Shown piece by piece: positions 7,827 through 16,527 of a stretch of DNA of 59,381 nucleotides (position 1 is its first letter; each line of letters begins with the position of its first letter). Made by a program: the position numbers and the translations under genes. Source of the stretch: Bacteroidales bacterium (GTDB taxonomy: Bacteria; Bacteroidota; Bacteroidia; Bacteroidales; WRLA01); assembly GCA_009777825.1 (NCBI GenBank), contig WRLA01000010.1:1-59381 (forward strand). Direction: 5' to 3'. The notes beneath the pieces are model-generated. The model saw nothing but the letters and a program-made list of their open reading frames with translations, was not told where the DNA came from and made no database searches.

Positions 7827-9287
7827 TCATTTCCACTCGTCCGCATTGGAAATCCCAAGTTTTTGAGGGTCGAAAACCGGCTCTTTTATTCCTTGTTTAC
7901 GTTGACGTTCATAGTCTTTGAACGTTCTGAGGGCAGGTCTTTGTAAAAGTAGGATGGCGATGATGTTCAACCACGCCATGATTCCCACGCCGATGTCGGT
8001 CAAGTCCCATGCCAAGGTCATGGCGTTGATGGCGGTATAAAATGTGGCAGCCAGCATCACTATCCGGAGGACGTTTATCATGATGGTCGCGGTTATTTTT
8101 TTTCGGAAAAGATAGAAGACGTTGGTTTCGGCTTGGAAGTAATAACTCATCACGGTAGTGAAGGCGAAGAAAAAGAGCGCAATGGCGACAAAAGTGGCGC
8201 CGTAGCCCGGCAGATTCACCTCGACGGCTTGCTGGGTATAGAGCGCTCCATACTCGAAGACGGAGTCGGGCAAGCCGTTGCCGTTCATCACGACGCAATC
8301 CGCCGAGGCGCACGTTGCTGTGTTAAAGACCTTGTACATGCCGGTAATCAGAATCATAAACGCCGTCGCCGAGCAGACAAGCAGGGTGTCCACGTAGACC
8401 GAAAACGCCTGCACAAGCCCTTGTTTTACGGGATGGGAGACGCTGGCGGCGGCGGCGGCATGAGGCGCCGTGCCTTGTCCCGCTTCGTTGGAGAAAATCC
8501 CGCGTTTCACACCCATGATGATAGCCGAGCCGACGATGCCCGATGCGACGGGTTTCAGTCCGAAGGCGCAGTTGATAATCAACATAAACATTTCGGGAAT
8601 ATGTTTGATGTTGAGTATCAAAATCACAAGAGCAACCAAGATATACCCTACTGCCATAAACGGCGTGGCGACTTGAGCCACCTTGGCAATCCTTTTGATG
8701 CCTCCGAAGATGACAAAGCCGAGCAAGAGGATGACCACGCCGGCGGTAATCATCTTTTCGATACCGAAAGCATTGTCAAAGGCGTCGCAGATGGCGTTGG
8801 CTTGCACGCCCGGCAGGAAAATTCCCAGAGAAACGATGGTTACGATGGCAAATAACATGGCAAATCCTTTCATTTTCAATCCTTTGTGGATGTAATAGGC
8901 AGGACCTCCGCGATAGTTGCCGGCGATTTTTTCTTTGTAGATTTGTCCTAACGCCGCTTCGATGTAGGCTGTACTTGCGCCCAGAAAGGCTATCGTCCAC
9001 ATCCAGAAGATAGCTCCCGGACCGCCTAAGGCGATGGCAGTAGCCACGCCAACGATATTTCCCGTACCAACACGACCCGAAAGCGCCAAAACGAAAGACT
9101 GAAACGATGACAGCCCATCCTTCGACGATTTATCCTGAAACAACATCTTCCACATGGAACGCAAATAGCGCACCTGCAAAAAACGTGTCCGAATGGAAAA
9201 GTAAATCCCTGTACCTAAACATATTACGATGAACGGCATCCCCCAAATGGAGGTGCTGACTGTGGCTGCGATTTCCGAAAAACTCAT
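7827..9287 (-). CDS. sodium:alanine symporter family protein (AGCS)
   Basis: A 486-residue inner membrane amino-acid carrier of the AGCS family, which couples Na+ (or H+) entry to uptake of alanine or glycine. About ten hydrophobic segments are visible. The signatures FVLALSGRVGTGNIVGVATA, GGPGAIFWMW and FSNEAGQGTAPHAAA are the conserved pore regions. A likely -7 element, TACCTTTGCGC, lies at 9301-9311 on the minus strand, close to the start. The full-length product suits the peptide- and amino-acid-using lifestyle suggested by the peptidases in this window. Confidence 0.93.
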   Translation of the reverse strand: MSFSEIAATVSTSIWGMPFIVICLGTGIYFSIRTRFLQVRYLRSMWKMLFQDKSSKDGLSSFQSFVLALSGRVGTGNIVGVATAIALGGPGAIFWMWTIAFLGASTAYIEAALGQIYKEKIAGNYRGGPAYYIHKGLKMKGFAMLFAIVTIVSLGIFLPGVQANAICDAFDNAFGIEKMITAGVVILLLGFVIFGGIKRIAKVAQVATPFMAVGYILVALVILILNIKHIPEMFMLIINCAFGLKPVASGIVGSAIIMGVKRGIFSNEAGQGTAPHAAAAASVSHPVKQGLVQAFSVYVDTLLVCSATAFMILITGMYKVFNTATCASADCVVMNGNGLPDSVFEYGALYTQQAVEVNLPGYGATFVAIALFFFAFTTVMSYYFQAETNVFYLFRKKITATIMINVLRIVMLAATFYTAINAMTLAWDLTDIGVGIMAWLNIIAILLLQRPALRTFKDYERQRKQGIKEPVFDPQKLGISNADEWK

Positions 9288-9315
9288 GGTGTGAAATTTT
9301 GCGCAAAGGTAGTAA

Positions 9316-10380
9316 TTATTTTATTTCATCCATAATCTCTTTTGCCCGCTGTTTGTTCAGTCCGATTGTTTCGGCGACGGTCATCATGTCGTCAACAGTT
9401 GGTTCGCCGCTGTTGTTTACGGTTGTGGTGTGAAAACCGTTGAAGCCGCTGCTGGGCAGGAGGTCATAAGCGGGGGCGAGTTTCCATCCGTTGGCGGTCA
9501 GTTGGAAAGAGAAGTTTTTCGCGTGGTCGTCGCGATTTTTGATGGCGACGTTGAACGCCATCAGGCGAAAAAGCGTAGCGACTTCTTCCATGTTTTTAGT
9601 CAGAATGTGGCATAATTTCAGTAATTCCAAGTAATCGAGGCTTGGGATACGATAATCAGCATTGAGCAGTCCGGCAGCGCTTACGGTATGGATTTTCCCG
9701 GCGGATGTCCGGTCAAACCGCTCTACGCCGAAGTATTTTCCCTCAAACAGTCGCGTTTCCGGCATGTTGATGCCGCATTTTTTGGCTAAAAGGGAGTATT
9801 CGTACTCTATTTTTCCGATATCGTCAGGGTCTGTCGCGGCTTTAAACTTGACAAGCCACTCTTTGCCGTCAATGGTTACAAACACTTTTGGTCTCGCTCC
9901 GCCCGACGAACCGCCATATCTGTAGAGTGTGTCGAGAGAACTGCCGGCGTAATCGGTGGCAAGTATCTTTTGTGTTTCGGAAGCCAGATGGTCGAAGTCA
10001 ATGATTTCGTTGGCGGTCGTTTCGCTGTAGTCGGGACGGTATTCCAAGGCGCCTCGTCCCGTACTGCCTACCAATGCCAATCTTTGAAGAATAGTCAATT
10101 TGTCGGGATCTATTCCCTTGCTTTTCAGATACCTGTCGAGGATCAGACTTCCCCATCCGTCGGGCAGGCTGTCGGCAAATACGCCAAATCCTCCGTCGAA
10201 AGGAGTGCGTTTTGCCACAAACACTCCCGCCCTGAGAGGAAGTGCGAAGGGGGAGATAGATTTTCCTGATATTAAATACGCGGGGTCATACTCAAACGCA
10301 CAAAGTTTATCGAGCGTCAAAGCAATTCGTCCGACTTTTATGCCATTCATGGAAACTTCTATAACTTTTATCTCATCCAT
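9316..10380 (-). CDS. hipA: HipA-type serine/threonine kinase toxin
   Basis: A 354-residue HipA-family kinase. The N-terminal HipA domain (1-100, with SLPDGWGSLILDRYL) precedes the kinase-like C-terminal domain. Motifs are GGSSGGARPKVFV (nucleotide loop region), WLVKFKA (Lys), GVERFDR, NVAIKNRDDHAKNFSF (catalytic Asp loop) and LAPAYDLLPS (metal-binding Asp). Known HipA proteins phosphorylate aminoacyl-tRNA synthetases and cause growth arrest; the target here is unknown. Its start overlaps the end of hipB by 8 bases, so the two are one operon. Confidence 0.9.
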   Translation of the reverse strand: MDEIKVIEVSMNGIKVGRIALTLDKLCAFEYDPAYLISGKSISPFALPLRAGVFVAKRTPFDGGFGVFADSLPDGWGSLILDRYLKSKGIDPDKLTILQRLALVGSTGRGALEYRPDYSETTANEIIDFDHLASETQKILATDYAGSSLDTLYRYGGSSGGARPKVFVTIDGKEWLVKFKAATDPDDIGKIEYEYSLLAKKCGINMPETRLFEGKYFGVERFDRTSAGKIHTVSAAGLLNADYRIPSLDYLELLKLCHILTKNMEEVATLFRLMAFNVAIKNRDDHAKNFSFQLTANGWKLAPAYDLLPSSGFNGFHTTTVNNSGEPTVDDMMTVAETIGLNKQRAKEIMDEIK

Positions 10381-10690
10381 TCTTTGACCCTCGCTTTCTC
10401 TTTTTTACTTCCTTGATTTTCAATAACTCGTCTATGCTTTGATAATTCTTTTTCACAAATAGTTCCGCAAAATCCTCTGTTTCATTCAAAATAACAGCGC
10501 ACAAGACAAGGTTGCGAAGTGTGATGTCGCCTGTATTTTCAAATCTGCGGTACGCATCGTATCCCACTCCGGCACGTCTGGCAAATGCCTTTTGTGTGAG
10601 GTTGCGCTCAAGTCTTCTTTCTTTGACTCTTTCGGCAATTTTTCGAAGAATTATGTCAGGGGTTCCGTCTATAATTGTGCTAATATCCAT
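10373..10690 (-). CDS. hipB: HipB-type helix-turn-helix antitoxin
   Basis: A 105-residue XRE-family DNA-binding protein. The helix-turn-helix spans roughly residues 22-75 (ERRLERNLTQKAFARRAGVG, then DAYRRFENTG). The basic C-terminal tail (KEVKKRKRGSKNG) may reach DNA or the toxin. It lies directly upstream of hipA and overlaps it, the standard antitoxin-toxin order. A perfect palindrome sits between its promoter and its start codon, which fits autorepression. Confidence 0.88.
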   Translation of the reverse strand: MDISTIIDGTPDIILRKIAERVKERRLERNLTQKAFARRAGVGYDAYRRFENTGDITLRNLVLCAVILNETEDFAELFVKKNYQSIDELLKIKEVKKRKRGSKNG

Positions 10691-10718
10691 AATTAATAGT
10701 GTTAATCAACGTTTATTG

Positions 10719-10745
10719 TGTGTTTAAACACAGTTGCAAAGATAC
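10719..10745 (-). promoter_or_regulatory. hipBA promoter and palindromic operator
   Basis: On the minus strand GTATCTTTGCAAC (10733-10745) gives a canonical -7 element. It is followed at once by the perfect 14-base palindrome TGTGTTTAAACACA (10719-10732), 28 bases before the hipB start. A repressor bound there would cover the transcription start. Confidence 0.7.
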
Positions 10746-10776
10746 AAAAAAATCTTTAATCGCCGACATGTTCCTG

Positions 10777-10834
10777 AAATTTTCAACTCTCAACTCTCAA
10801 TTTTCAATTCTCAATTATTTCGTACCTTTGCAAA
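10777..10834 (+). promoter_or_regulatory. purH promoter preceded by CTCAA-type repeat word
   Basis: TACCTTTGCAA at 10823-10833 is the likely -7 element, 11 bases before the purH ATG. The stretch 10777-10816 is a simple degenerate repeat (CAACTCTCAACTCTCAATTT, then TCAATTCTCAATT) of the dispersed type, so it supplies the -33 region of this promoter. Confidence 0.6.
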
Positions 10835-10844
10835 AATTGAACAC

Positions 10845-12386
10845 ATGAACGGCATCAAACAGATCAAATCAGCGTTAATATCGGTTTTCGATAAGATGCA
10901 CATTGCGGATATTGCAATGAAACTCACTGAAAATCACGTCGTTATCTTGTCCACTGGCGGGACTTTTGATTATTTACGGCAATTGGACATTCCTAACATG
11001 CAACTACATGCGGTAGAGGATTTAACCGGATATCCCTCCATTCTCGGCGGACGGGTCAAGACGCTGCATCCGAAAGTATTCGGAGGCATACTGGCGCGCA
11101 GAGAGGAAGACGGTGATATTCAACAACTTCAACAGTACGACATCTCTGAAATAGATTTGGTCATCGTTGATCTGTATCCTTTCGAGGCAACGCTGGCGGC
11201 TACCAACGACGAAGCCGAAATCATCGAAAAAATAGACATCGGCGGCATCTCACTGATTCGGGCGGCTGCCAAAAACTTCAACGCCGTAACAGTTGTGGCG
11301 TCGAAACATCAGTATGCACCGCTGTTGGACATTTTGAACGAAAAAGGCGCAGAAACCACGTTGGAAGAGCGAAAATGGTTTGCCAAAGAGGCGTTTGCCG
11401 TCTCTTCGGGCTACGACACCGCCATTTTCAACTATTTCGACAAGGGCGAAAATTCCTGTTTCCGTCATGCACAAAACAACGCCAAAATTCTCCGTTATGG
11501 AGAGAATCCACACCAACTTGGAGTGTTTTTCGGAAATTTCGGAGAGTTATTCGAGCAAATGCAGGGGAAGGAAATCTCCTACAACAACCTGTTGGACATC
11601 GAGGCTGCCGTGTCGCTGATGAACGACTTTTCCGATCCGACCTTTGCCATCCTGAAACACAACAACGCCTGCGGCGTGGCGTCGAGAACGACGGTTCTGG
11701 AGGCGTGGAACGATGCCTTAGCCGGCGATCCGGTGTCGGCATTCGGAGGCGTTTTAATCACCAACGAGGTCGTTACCAAAGAAGCGGCGGAAGAGATCAA
11801 CAAACTCTTCTTTGAAATCATCATCGCCCGCGATTACGACGTCGCCGCGTTGGAAATTCTCTCTCAAAAGAAAAATCGTATCATCCTGATTTACAAACAA
11901 AAATACGGACGTCCCGCGAACACCATCCAGTTCCGTTCGTTGCTCAACGGCGTATTGATGCAAGAGAAGGATTTGACGGTCGAAACAGCCAACGATTTGA
12001 ACGCCGTAACGACAAAACAGCCGGAGCCGGACAAAATCGCCGACCTGATCTTTGCCAATAAATTGGTCAAACACACCAAATCCAACGCCATCGTCTTGGT
12101 GAAAAACCGTCAACTGTTGGCTTCCGGAACGGGACAGACAAGTCGTGTGGATGCACTAAGACAGGCTATCGCCAAAGCGCAATCCTTCGGATTCGACTTA
12201 AACGGAGCGGTGATGGCGTCCGACGCCTTCTTCCCCTTCTCCGACTGCGTAGAGATAGCCAGCGGCGCGGGAATCAAAACCGTCATACAGCCGGGCGGCT
12301 CCATTCGCGACCATGAAGTAACGGAGTTCTGCAATGAACACGGTATCGCAATGGTTTTCACTGGAATACGACATTTTAAACACTAA
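10845..12386 (+). CDS. purH: bifunctional AICAR transformylase / IMP cyclohydrolase
   Basis: A 513-residue PurH performing the last two steps of IMP synthesis. The N-terminal cyclohydrolase domain (1-200) shows SALISVFDKM, STGGTFDYL, GGRVKTLHPKVFGGIL and GGISLIRAAAKNF. The C-terminal formyltransferase domain has the catalytic KHNNACGVA, then GDPVSAFGG and SDAFFPFSDCVE. The ATG at 10845 was preferred over one at 10734, because the promoter lies between them and the longer form would translate the repeat. Full length for the family. Confidence 0.96.
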   Translation: MNGIKQIKSALISVFDKMHIADIAMKLTENHVVILSTGGTFDYLRQLDIPNMQLHAVEDLTGYPSILGGRVKTLHPKVFGGILARREEDGDIQQLQQYDISEIDLVIVDLYPFEATLAATNDEAEIIEKIDIGGISLIRAAAKNFNAVTVVASKHQYAPLLDILNEKGAETTLEERKWFAKEAFAVSSGYDTAIFNYFDKGENSCFRHAQNNAKILRYGENPHQLGVFFGNFGELFEQMQGKEISYNNLLDIEAAVSLMNDFSDPTFAILKHNNACGVASRTTVLEAWNDALAGDPVSAFGGVLITNEVVTKEAAEEINKLFFEIIIARDYDVAALEILSQKKNRIILIYKQKYGRPANTIQFRSLLNGVLMQEKDLTVETANDLNAVTTKQPEPDKIADLIFANKLVKHTKSNAIVLVKNRQLLASGTGQTSRVDALRQAIAKAQSFGFDLNGAVMASDAFFPFSDCVEIASGAGIKTVIQPGGSIRDHEVTEFCNEHGIAMVFTGIRHFKH

Positions 12387-12402
12387 TATTTCCTCCGCCA
12401 TC

Positions 12403-13434
12403 GTGAAAAAAAAGTTGAAAGTTACTTTACAAATCCTCTTTCCGCTTGCTTTGGGGATGTTTTTTATTTGGTTTTTTGTTCAACGTCTGTCGGACGAAGA
12501 GATTAACGAGGTATGGAACGCCTTTAAACGGGCTGATTATCTGTGGCTTATCGTGGCATTTTTCATCGGAATAGCCAGCCATTGGATGCGTGCCGTCCGT
12601 TCCATCTTGCTGTTAGAGCCGATGGGATACAGACCGTCGAAGATGAATGCGTTTTTTGCCACCATCATCGGATATTTAGCCAATTTAGCCGTTCCGCGTC
12701 TGGGTGAAGTGTTGAGATGCAGCACTTTAGCACAATATGAGAAAATCCCTGTGAGCAAAAGTCTCGGCACCGTCATCACGGAAAGAGTTATTGACATGGC
12801 AATCTATCTGTTGTTTTTTCTGTTGGTGCTGATAACTTTTTCCGCCAAATTGTACGAATACGCCGAGACGACCTTTTTATCTTCTTTTCTGCAAAAAGTG
12901 TCGCTTTTGCGTTTAGCAGGAATGGCGGCGGCAGCGGCTGTCGTGCTGATTCTGCTCTATGTCTTTGTTTTACGGAAAAGAATCCTCAAATACGCCATCG
13001 TGCAGAAAGTAGAGAACTTCGTCAAAGGCATCTGGACGGGCTTAAAATCCGTTGTTCAGGTGAAGCGCCCCGTTGCATTTATTGTGGAAACGCTTTCTAT
13101 CTGGATTTTTTATTATGCCGGATTTTACGTATGCTTTTTCAGCCTTCCCGAAACGGCGGTTTTGACGCCTGACTCCGGATTAGCGGCAATGGCATTCGCC
13201 ACCATCGGCACCATCGTAGTACAGGGCGGCATCGGAGTGTTTCCGTTGCTTGTCGCAGGAACGCTGGCGGTGTACGGCGTTGCCGAGCCGGTGGGCTACG
13301 CCTTAGGCTGGTTGGCGTGGGGTGCGCAACAAGTAGCCATCCTCGTCGTTGGAACAATAGCCATAATATGCTTACCTTATTATAATAGAAAAAGAGATGG
13401 AAAAAACAGAAATCATCAAGTCGAAAATTCTTGA
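12403..13434 (+). CDS. LPG-synthase-type (UPF0104) membrane protein
   Basis: A protein of about 343 residues with seven to eight hydrophobic segments and the family motifs HWMRAVRSILLLEPMGYRPS, then GYLANLAVPRLGEVLRC and GTVITERVIDM. This matches the membrane domain of lysylphosphatidylglycerol synthases/flippases; no aminoacyl-transfer domain is attached. The substrate is unknown. I chose the GTG at 12403 (VKKKLKVTLQILFPLALG) because it leaves a 16-base gap after purH; an ATG at 12334 would overlap purH by 53 bases and add a non-hydrophobic stretch. Its end overlaps rfaE2 by 38 bases. Confidence 0.8.
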   Translation: MKKKLKVTLQILFPLALGMFFIWFFVQRLSDEEINEVWNAFKRADYLWLIVAFFIGIASHWMRAVRSILLLEPMGYRPSKMNAFFATIIGYLANLAVPRLGEVLRCSTLAQYEKIPVSKSLGTVITERVIDMAIYLLFFLLVLITFSAKLYEYAETTFLSSFLQKVSLLRLAGMAAAAAVVLILLYVFVLRKRILKYAIVQKVENFVKGIWTGLKSVVQVKRPVAFIVETLSIWIFYYAGFYVCFFSLPETAVLTPDSGLAAMAFATIGTIVVQGGIGVFPLLVAGTLAVYGVAEPVGYALGWLAWGAQQVAILVVGTIAIICLPYYNRKRDGKNRNHQVENS

Positions 13435-13879
13435 CCGGCACGCATTGGAACGAAACCTCGCCTTTTGGAGGTTTAGAGCCCGCAAAATCGTCTTCACTAA
13501 CGGATGTTTCGACATATTACATCGCGGACATGTAGAATATCTGTCGCAAGCGCGTGATAAAGGAGATATTCTGATTGTCGGACTGAATACCGACGCCTCA
13601 GTACGCCGTCTGAAAGGCGCCAACCGTCCCGTCAACCCGCAGGAGGCGCGGGCGATGGTGTTGGCATCGTTGTTTTTTGTTGACGCCGTCGTCCTCTTCG
13701 ACGAAGATACGCCCTACGAACTGATTAAAACCGTCCAGCCCGACGTCTTAGTCAAAGGCGCTGATTATCAACCCGAAAGTATCGTCGGCTACGACATCGT
13801 TACGGCAAAGGGCGGAACGGTCGAAACAGTAGCGCTGGTGGAAGGGTTTTCTACGACGGGGATATTGTCTGAACCGTGA
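13397..13879 (+). CDS. rfaE2: D-glycero-beta-D-manno-heptose 1-phosphate adenylyltransferase
   Basis: A 160-residue nucleotidyltransferase. The signature TNGCFDILHRGHVEYLSQAR contains the HxGH motif of the cytidylyltransferase fold. GLNTDASVRRLKG and VLVKGADYQ are typical of the RfaE domain II (HldE C-terminal) type that makes ADP-heptose for LPS core. The kinase domain (RfaE1) is not fused or adjacent. The start overlaps the end of the upstream membrane protein gene by 38 bases, suggesting translational coupling. Confidence 0.92.
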   Translation: MEKTEIIKSKILDRHALERNLAFWRFRARKIVFTNGCFDILHRGHVEYLSQARDKGDILIVGLNTDASVRRLKGANRPVNPQEARAMVLASLFFVDAVVLFDEDTPYELIKTVQPDVLVKGADYQPESIVGYDIVTAKGGTVETVALVEGFSTTGILSEP

Positions 13880-13950
13880 TTTTATTAAGATTAATACGAT
13901 TACCGTGATTAGGAATAACGGGACATTTCGCCGTTGGATCAACAAATAGC
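13874..13950. repeat. dispersed repeat word (ACCGTGATT type)
   Basis: ACCGTGATTTTATTAAGATT at 13875 is followed by AATACGATTACCGTGATTAG, containing two ACCGTGATT copies. It directly follows the rfaE2 stop and looks like one of the dispersed Bacteroidota words rather than a gene. No clear terminator hairpin is seen. Confidence 0.5.
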
Positions 13951-14009
13951 ATCTCAGATTTTTTCTTAACCTTTTTTTCAGAAACTTCGGCTTGAATAGA
14001 TAAAATTCG

Positions 14010-14020
14010 TACTTTTGCAC
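14010..14020 (+). promoter_or_regulatory. kbl promoter -7 element
   Basis: TACTTTTGCAC matches the TAnnTTTG consensus and lies 39 bases before the kbl start codon. Confidence 0.6.
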
Positions 14021-14059
14021 ATTCAATCATAAAGATATATTTACACAAAAAATTAAACT

Positions 14060-15250
14060 ATGTACACAAAATTTCAAAATTTTCTTCAGCAGGAACTGAC
14101 CGGTATTCGGGAAGCGGGGTTATATAAAAATGAACGCGTCATCGTCTCGCCGCAAGGGGCAGAGATACAGGTTGCGGGCGGTAAGAACGTCCTCAACTTT
14201 TGCGCCAACAACTATCTGGGCTTGTCTAACAATGCCGAATTGATAGCAGCAGCAAAGGCAGCCATGGATACGCACGGCTACGGCATGTCGTCGGTACGTT
14301 TTATTTGCGGCACGACCGACATCCATAAAAAATTGGAAGCCGACCTCGCCCGCTTCTTCGGGACGGAAGATGCCATTTTATACGCCGCCTGTTTCGACGC
14401 TAACGGTGGCGTCTTTGAACCACTGTTGGGCGAAGAAGACGCCATCATCTCCGATGCGCTCAATCACGCCTCCATCATTGACGGCGTCCGTCTCTGCAAG
14501 GCGCAGCGTTTTCGTTACGCCAATGCCGATATGAATGAGTTGGAAGCGCATCTGAAGGCGTCGCAAGGTTGCCGTTTCCGGCTGATTGTTACCGACGGCG
14601 TCTTCTCTATGGATGGCAACGTGGCATCGTTGGATAAGATTTACGAATTAGCAAACCGCTACGACGCCATGGTCATGGTGGACGAATCCCACTCCGCCGG
14701 CGTAGTAGGAAAAACGGGACGCGGCGTTACGGAACTGTACGACCTGAAAGGAAAGATAGAAATCATCACCGGCACCTTGGGCAAAGCCTTCGGCGGCGCC
14801 ATCGGCGGATTCACGACGGGACGAAAAGAGATCATCGAACTGTTGCGCCAACGCTCACGCCCCTATCTCTTCTCCAACTCCATCCCGCCCCTGGTGGCGG
14901 CGGCAGGTATCAAGATGGTCGAGATGATGAGCACGACCAACGTTTTGCAAGATAAACTCCACAGCAACACCGACTACTTCATGGAAAAAATGTCGAAAAT
15001 CGGCTTCGACATCAAACCTACACGCTCGGCTATCTGCGCCGTGATGCTGTACGACGCCAAACTGTCGCAAGACTTCGCAGCATGCCTCCTCGACGAGGGG
15101 ATCTACGTTACCGGATTCTATTACCCCGTAGTGCCAAAAGGGCAAGCCCGCATCCGCGTCCAACTCTCAGCAGCACACGAAAAAGAACACTTGGACAAAG
15201 CCATCGCAGCGTTTACGAAGATTGGGAAAGAACTGGGGGTGGTGGAGTGA
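14060..15250 (+). CDS. kbl: glycine C-acetyltransferase (2-amino-3-ketobutyrate CoA ligase)
   Basis: A 396-residue PLP enzyme of the alpha-oxoamine synthase family. NFCANNYLGLSN, GYGMSSVRFICGT, SDALNHASIIDG and DESHSAGVVGKTGRG are family motifs. Lys242 in TGTLGKAFGGAIGG is the PLP-binding lysine (Lys244 in the Escherichia coli enzyme). It cleaves 2-amino-3-ketobutyrate to glycine and acetyl-CoA in threonine breakdown. No threonine dehydrogenase gene lies next to it. SerPT and KAPA synthase are relatives, but the SSVRFICGT block and length favour Kbl. Confidence 0.94.
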   Translation: MYTKFQNFLQQELTGIREAGLYKNERVIVSPQGAEIQVAGGKNVLNFCANNYLGLSNNAELIAAAKAAMDTHGYGMSSVRFICGTTDIHKKLEADLARFFGTEDAILYAACFDANGGVFEPLLGEEDAIISDALNHASIIDGVRLCKAQRFRYANADMNELEAHLKASQGCRFRLIVTDGVFSMDGNVASLDKIYELANRYDAMVMVDESHSAGVVGKTGRGVTELYDLKGKIEIITGTLGKAFGGAIGGFTTGRKEIIELLRQRSRPYLFSNSIPPLVAAAGIKMVEMMSTTNVLQDKLHSNTDYFMEKMSKIGFDIKPTRSAICAVMLYDAKLSQDFAACLLDEGIYVTGFYYPVVPKGQARIRVQLSAAHEKEHLDKAIAAFTKIGKELGVVE

Positions 15251-15359
15251 GTTTGGGCTAAAAAAGTTGGTGAAAACATGAAAATAGAGTTTAAAAATTA
15301 TCAAGAGGCTATTGCTTTTTTTCTCTAATGCGTAATCTGGGTTGAGCGAGAGTGATTTC

Positions 15360-16061
15360 TTATATCCACCCTTTGAATTTATAATAAGCCAACGCCGTAT
15401 ATTCGCGAAAGCAGTCTATCTCCAATTTCAAATAATTCCAAAAAGTATAACGCAGATTAGTACTTTCAACAAGCGGGATAAGTTCGTTTCCTTCGACTTT
15501 TTTCCCTTTTAACGACAAGTCGAAGTCAACGGTAGCCTCGAAAGCGCCTTGTCCGTGTACGGAGGTGAAGCCGAGTTTTCTAAAACATTTAACGCTTCGC
15601 CGCACATATTCGGGCGAGGTGATTACCAACAAATCCTGATGCAGCAGTTCGGGGCGTTCGTGCTTCAACTGAAGAATTTGCGAGTGTGTGTTACTCCCTT
15701 CGGTTACGAATGTGATTTTGTCAGGATGAATGCCTTTTGAGATCAACTCCTGTGTCATTGCCTGTTGACACAGTGAATCTTCCGGATGCAGGATAATTAC
15801 CTCTGCCTCGGACTGCGCAAACCCCGCCGTGTAAAACAAACGGATGAGATTCCCTTGTGAGGGCATACCCGCCCCGCCCAACATGACGATATGTTCCGGT
15901 GCAAAAGATTTTTCCATCCGATTCGGGTCTGTTCCTAAGTGATAGTACATGTAGAATGGCGCCGAGGTAAACGCCAGCAAAAGCAAAATAAAAAAGATGC
16001 AACCGCCTGTGATAGAGGCTATCTTCAGTGTCTTTAGAATAATCCTTACGAGCGTTTTCAT
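15360..16061 (-). CDS. YdcF/SanA-like DUF218 membrane-anchored protein
   Basis: A 233-residue protein with one N-terminal membrane segment (about 14-38) and a DUF218 domain: HIVMLGGAGMPSQGNLIRLF, EVIILHP, VTEGSNTHSQILQLK and LLVITSPEYVRRSVKCFRKL. The family is implicated in cell-envelope (ElyC/SanA) processes, but no reaction is established. It overlaps the HicA gene by 4 bases, so it may be co-transcribed with hicBA. Confidence 0.8.
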   Translation of the reverse strand: MKTLVRIILKTLKIASITGGCIFFILLLLAFTSAPFYMYYHLGTDPNRMEKSFAPEHIVMLGGAGMPSQGNLIRLFYTAGFAQSEAEVIILHPEDSLCQQAMTQELISKGIHPDKITFVTEGSNTHSQILQLKHERPELLHQDLLVITSPEYVRRSVKCFRKLGFTSVHGQGAFEATVDFDLSLKGKKVEGNELIPLVESTNLRYTFWNYLKLEIDCFREYTALAYYKFKGWI

Positions 16062-16246
16062 TTTAAAATATTAACACCCAACTCTTTACATATCTTCATT
16101 ACTGTTTTTTCTCTTATGTCAGGATGACGAGGTATTGCTGTCCAATCTCCTGTTTGGATATTCATATAAATAGAATGTTTTTTCCCCTCTCTATCAAGCA
16201 GGCACCCATTTTCTTTTAGATATTTCAGTAGAACGTTTCGTTTCAT
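16058..16246 (-). CDS. hicA: HicA-type mRNA interferase toxin
   Basis: A 62-residue dsRBD-like HicA protein. LLKYLKENGCLLDREGKKHS carries the conserved catalytic His, followed by IYMN and the IPRHPDIREKTVMKICKEL C-terminal helix. HicA cleaves mRNA on or off the ribosome. The gene lies downstream of its antitoxin and overlaps it by 53 bases. Confidence 0.85.
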   Translation of the reverse strand: MKRNVLLKYLKENGCLLDREGKKHSIYMNIQTGDWTAIPRHPDIREKTVMKICKELGVNILK

Positions 16247-16460
16247 ATGGAAGAGTTAAGTTTTTTACAATAGCGGTCTTGGAGTGATAATTTTTTCTAA
16301 ATTCATCTCTTTTTACTTCTAAGACCAATTCAATGGCGTCTTTCATATTTTCCATTAAATCGTTGATGTCTTTACCTTGACTTATTGCTTGTGGAAGTTG
16401 TTCGCATTGCCCTGTAAGCCAACCATCTTCATTTTTTTCAACACAAATTGTATATTCCAT
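16194..16460 (-). CDS. hicB: HicB-type antitoxin
   Basis: An 88-residue protein starting MEYTICVEKNEDGWLTGQCE with the partly degraded RNase H-like HicB fold (QLPQAISQGKDINDLMENMK). No ribbon-helix-helix or helix-turn-helix is obvious at the C-terminus, which is basic. The ATG at 16460 was preferred over one at 16493 because HicB proteins begin at the first beta strand. A TACATTTGCA promoter element lies at 16481-16490 on the minus strand. Confidence 0.82.
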   Translation of the reverse strand: MEYTICVEKNEDGWLTGQCEQLPQAISQGKDINDLMENMKDAIELVLEVKRDEFRKNYHSKTAIVKNLTLPYETKRSTEISKRKWVPA

Positions 16461-16527
16461 AACCACATTAAAAAAATTTTTGCAAATGTACATGAAATTT
16501 TTGAATTACACACAACCCCATAAATAA

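Noticed and set aside
15279-15329. 16-codon open frame (MKIEFKNYQEAIAFFL) between kbl and the DUF218 gene
   Set aside because: Too short to support; no partner, promoter or conservation can be read.
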